Assembly: GCA_965277435.1 (NCBI GenBank)
Contig: OZ255821.1
Span: 868,001-932,000 of the forward strand
DNA: 64,000 nt
Source of the DNA: Bog-105 sp965277435
GTDB taxonomy: Bacteria > Acidobacteriota > Terriglobia > Bryobacterales > Bryobacteraceae
Direction: 5' to 3'
Shown here piece after piece: positions 62,466 to 64,000 of the stretch (position 1 is its first letter; the number at the start of each line of letters is the position of its first letter). The position numbers were made by a program, and so were the translations under genes. Below the pieces are notes generated by a model. The model searched no databases. It worked only from the letters and a program-made list of their open reading frames with translations, and was not told where the DNA came from.

Positions 62466-63347
62466 ATGGCCATGCAGCCTGACCTATCCATCCCGGCGAC
62501 CGGGCCAGCTACTCGTCTCGGCATTGTGCTGCGAGTGGTCTTTTTCGTGGCCAGTGTGTTTGTAGGATTGAAAATTTTCCCCCTGCTATTGTTTACGGTT
62601 TTTGGATTGCTGGTCGCGGGCACGGTGGGCCTGTGCGCTACCGGGTTGCTGGCCAACTTGCTCACCATGCGGATATTCGACCGGCGACCCTTCACGGATA
62701 TCGGGCTAGGGGGAGGCATACGGTCGGGTCAAAATTTGGGGATAGGGCTTTTGCTGGGCGCGGGGGCGGCGGCACTGATGCTGCTGGCGCCGGTGCTGGC
62801 GGGTACTGGGCATTTCGTTTGGAAGAATGACTCGGCCTTTTCCTGGCCTGGCCTGGTGTTTTACCTGGCGACACTGGCGGTAGCGGCCGCCGGCGAGGAG
62901 ATGATTTTTCGGGGCTATGCCTTCCAGTTGCTGATTGAAAAAATAGGTCCGTTCGCAACGATTTTGCCAGTGTCAGTGATTTTTGGCGTGGCGCATGCTT
63001 CGAATCCACACTCGTCGTGGCTGGGCATTCTGAACACGATGCTGTGGGGGGTGGTGCTGGGCTATGGTTTTCTGAAAAGCCGTGATTTGTGGCTCCCGAT
63101 TGGGCTGCATCTGGGGTGGAATATCGTGCTGCCGTTATTTGGCGTGAACCTCAGCGGGCTTACGATAGATGTGACGAGGTACTACTATCGATGGGATCTC
63201 TTGCCCCTTTGGAGCGGTGGGGAGTATGGGCCGGAAGGCGGGTTGCTGGCTACGATTTTCGTCACCGGATTGTTTGTGGCGCTGGTCAAAGTTCCGGTAA
63301 GGCCACAGCGGGCGGCGATCGCGCAGGTGCTCAACGACGCTGGTTGA
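62466..63347 (+). CDS. CPBP family intramembrane protease
   Basis: 293 residues with about eight helices. Active-site motifs: AAAGEEMIFRGYAFQLLIEK (EExxxR, about 141-146), VIFGVAHASNPHSSWLGI (FxxxH) and IGLHLGWNIVLPLFG (HxxxN), all as in Rce1-like glutamic proteases. There are two possible start codons (62466 and 62472). Compared with the CPBP protein at 54120 the helices are different in sequence, so they are not recent copies. The stop overlaps the start of the next gene (TTGA), suggesting translational coupling with a secreted protein. Confidence 0.9.
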   Translation: MAMQPDLSIPATGPATRLGIVLRVVFFVASVFVGLKIFPLLLFTVFGLLVAGTVGLCATGLLANLLTMRIFDRRPFTDIGLGGGIRSGQNLGIGLLLGAGAAALMLLAPVLAGTGHFVWKNDSAFSWPGLVFYLATLAVAAAGEEMIFRGYAFQLLIEKIGPFATILPVSVIFGVAHASNPHSSWLGILNTMLWGVVLGYGFLKSRDLWLPIGLHLGWNIVLPLFGVNLSGLTIDVTRYYYRWDLLPLWSGGEYGPEGGLLATIFVTGLFVALVKVPVRPQRAAIAQVLNDAG

Positions 63348-64000
63348 CGCGCCTAGCGGCGCTGCTGCTGGTTTGCGGGTCCGGCGTTGTGTTGCGTGCC
63401 GACAAGCTGAGCTTCGACGAGCGAATGGAGATCGAACGAGGCCTGAACGCCGAGTACGCCACTATGAAGGTGATCCTGCCACATTCGAAGAGGCCGCTGG
63501 TGATCCATAGCGACGGCCAGTACGACAAGGCAGCGTGGGATAAGGCGCTCGATGAACAGGGTCCGGCCGCGCGTTTCGGCGATCAGGTGCAGATTACGCG
63601 GGTACAGATTGAGGGCAACAAAATCCTGTTCGAGATTAATGGCGGCGGCAAGAACGGGCATTGGTACGACCATTTGGAAGTAGGCGCCGGGGGAAACACT
63701 GCGCCGGTTTCGAACCGATCGGGCGGCGGGCAGCCAAATGGGTCGCATGTAGAGTTGGTTTTTCCCGGGTCGGTACCATCGGTGAAGGCCGCTGATATCC
63801 GCCAGATGCTGACGTCCGTTTTCGATTTTGAGAAGCATTCGGCTTCTGAACAATACGTGGATCGACTGCCGGGGCCGATTCAGAAGGCGATCAAAGAGCA
63901 GCGCGCAGTGGAAGGCATGGACCACGACCAGGTGATGCTGGCGCTGGGAAAGCCGCGCAATAAGTCGCGTGAGACGAACGCCGATGGCGATGCAATTGAA
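63344..64000 (+). CDS. Secreted protein with BamE/SmpA-like segment (cut by window end)
   Basis: Open from a TTG at 63344 that overlaps the CPBP stop, 219 residues visible. Signal peptide about 1-19 (LAALLLVCGSGVVLRA). A central region rich in charged residues contains VIHSDGQYDKAAWDKALDEQ and IEGNKILFEINGGGKNGHWY. Near the end, IQKAIKEQRAVEGMDHDQVM and LALGKPRNKSRETN resemble the SmpA/OmlA/BamE helix-turn pattern of envelope proteins (GMxxxQVxxxLGxP). I do not recognise the whole protein. C-terminus lies outside the window. Confidence 0.75.
   Translation, partial: MTRLAALLLVCGSGVVLRADKLSFDERMEIERGLNAEYATMKVILPHSKRPLVIHSDGQYDKAAWDKALDEQGPAARFGDQVQITRVQIEGNKILFEINGGGKNGHWYDHLEVGAGGNTAPVSNRSGGGQPNGSHVELVFPGSVPSVKAADIRQMLTSVFDFEKHSASEQYVDRLPGPIQKAIKEQRAVEGMDHDQVMLALGKPRNKSRETNADGDAIE

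Overview
The window most likely comes from an acidobacterium, probably the Solibacter/Bryobacter branch. This is inferred from gene content, not from a marker gene. The supporting genes are three large ABC permeases of the acidobacterial duplicated orphan type (two directly behind PadR repressor genes), a DUF1800/DUF1501 secreted pair, a PEP-CTERM protein, high G+C and many GTG/TTG starts. There is no rRNA gene, CRISPR array, intact insertion sequence or prophage. One tRNA gene (Asp, GTC) is present.

Layout. 0-4.7 kb: two PadR/permease units on the minus strand with a decayed M23 peptidase gene between them. 4.7-10.8 kb: a decayed serine hydrolase, the DUF1800/DUF1501 pair, a TPR/beta-propeller protein and a small orphan. 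10.8-13.7 kb: galE, a BenM/CatM-like LysR regulator, and a chimeric gene joining the promoter and first 75 codons of an alpha/beta hydrolase to an AraC regulator. 13.7-17.7 kb: zwf and gnd, flanked by a glucokinase remnant and a broken NDH-2 gene. 17.9-23 kb: a drug or aromatic-acid efflux operon (outer-membrane factor, YtcA, membrane fusion protein, FUSC protein). 23.2-26.2 kb: the full-length paralogue of the hydrolase, two carboxymuconolactone-decarboxylase-family proteins and a beta-propeller, a likely catabolic cluster. 26.4-28 kb: a PEP-CTERM gene divergent from a frameshifted SDR gene, with two identical palindromes between them. 28.1-32.4 kb: an AttEFGH-like ABC exporter with its lipocalin-like partner. 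32.7-35.7 kb: MFS, GT39-like and DUF3467 genes. 36-43.3 kb: kdpFABC, a porin and a kinase-less KdpD. 43.4-48.6 kb: methyltransferase, Fpg/Nei glycosylase, DoxX-like protein and a third orphan permease. 48.6-57.3 kb: an orphan PIN toxin, a double SGNH hydrolase, a PDZ-GAF-PP2C phosphatase, a CPBP protease, a broken RHH/PIN module, and an XRE regulator divergent from a Cys-rich HTH protein. 57.3-64 kb: a coupled PLP decarboxylase-pyrD-ridA operon, a frameshifted hydrolase, a DapA-family enzyme, a PilZ protein, a second CPBP protease and a secreted protein cut by the window end.

The most informative signal is regulatory. The sequence ATAC-N7-GTAT, known as the BenM/CatM-type LysR box, lies just ahead of the LysR gene and at the head of the full-length hydrolase promoter 11 kb away. 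A one-mismatch copy heads the promoter of the chimeric AraC gene. This links the LysR regulator, the chimera and the CMD-family catabolic cluster into one candidate regulon.

The window is also rich in broken genes: M23 peptidase, serine hydrolase, NDH-2, SDR, BEM46-like hydrolase, PIN toxin and a glucokinase stub. This suggests ongoing gene decay, although assembly error cannot be excluded for the single-base lesions.
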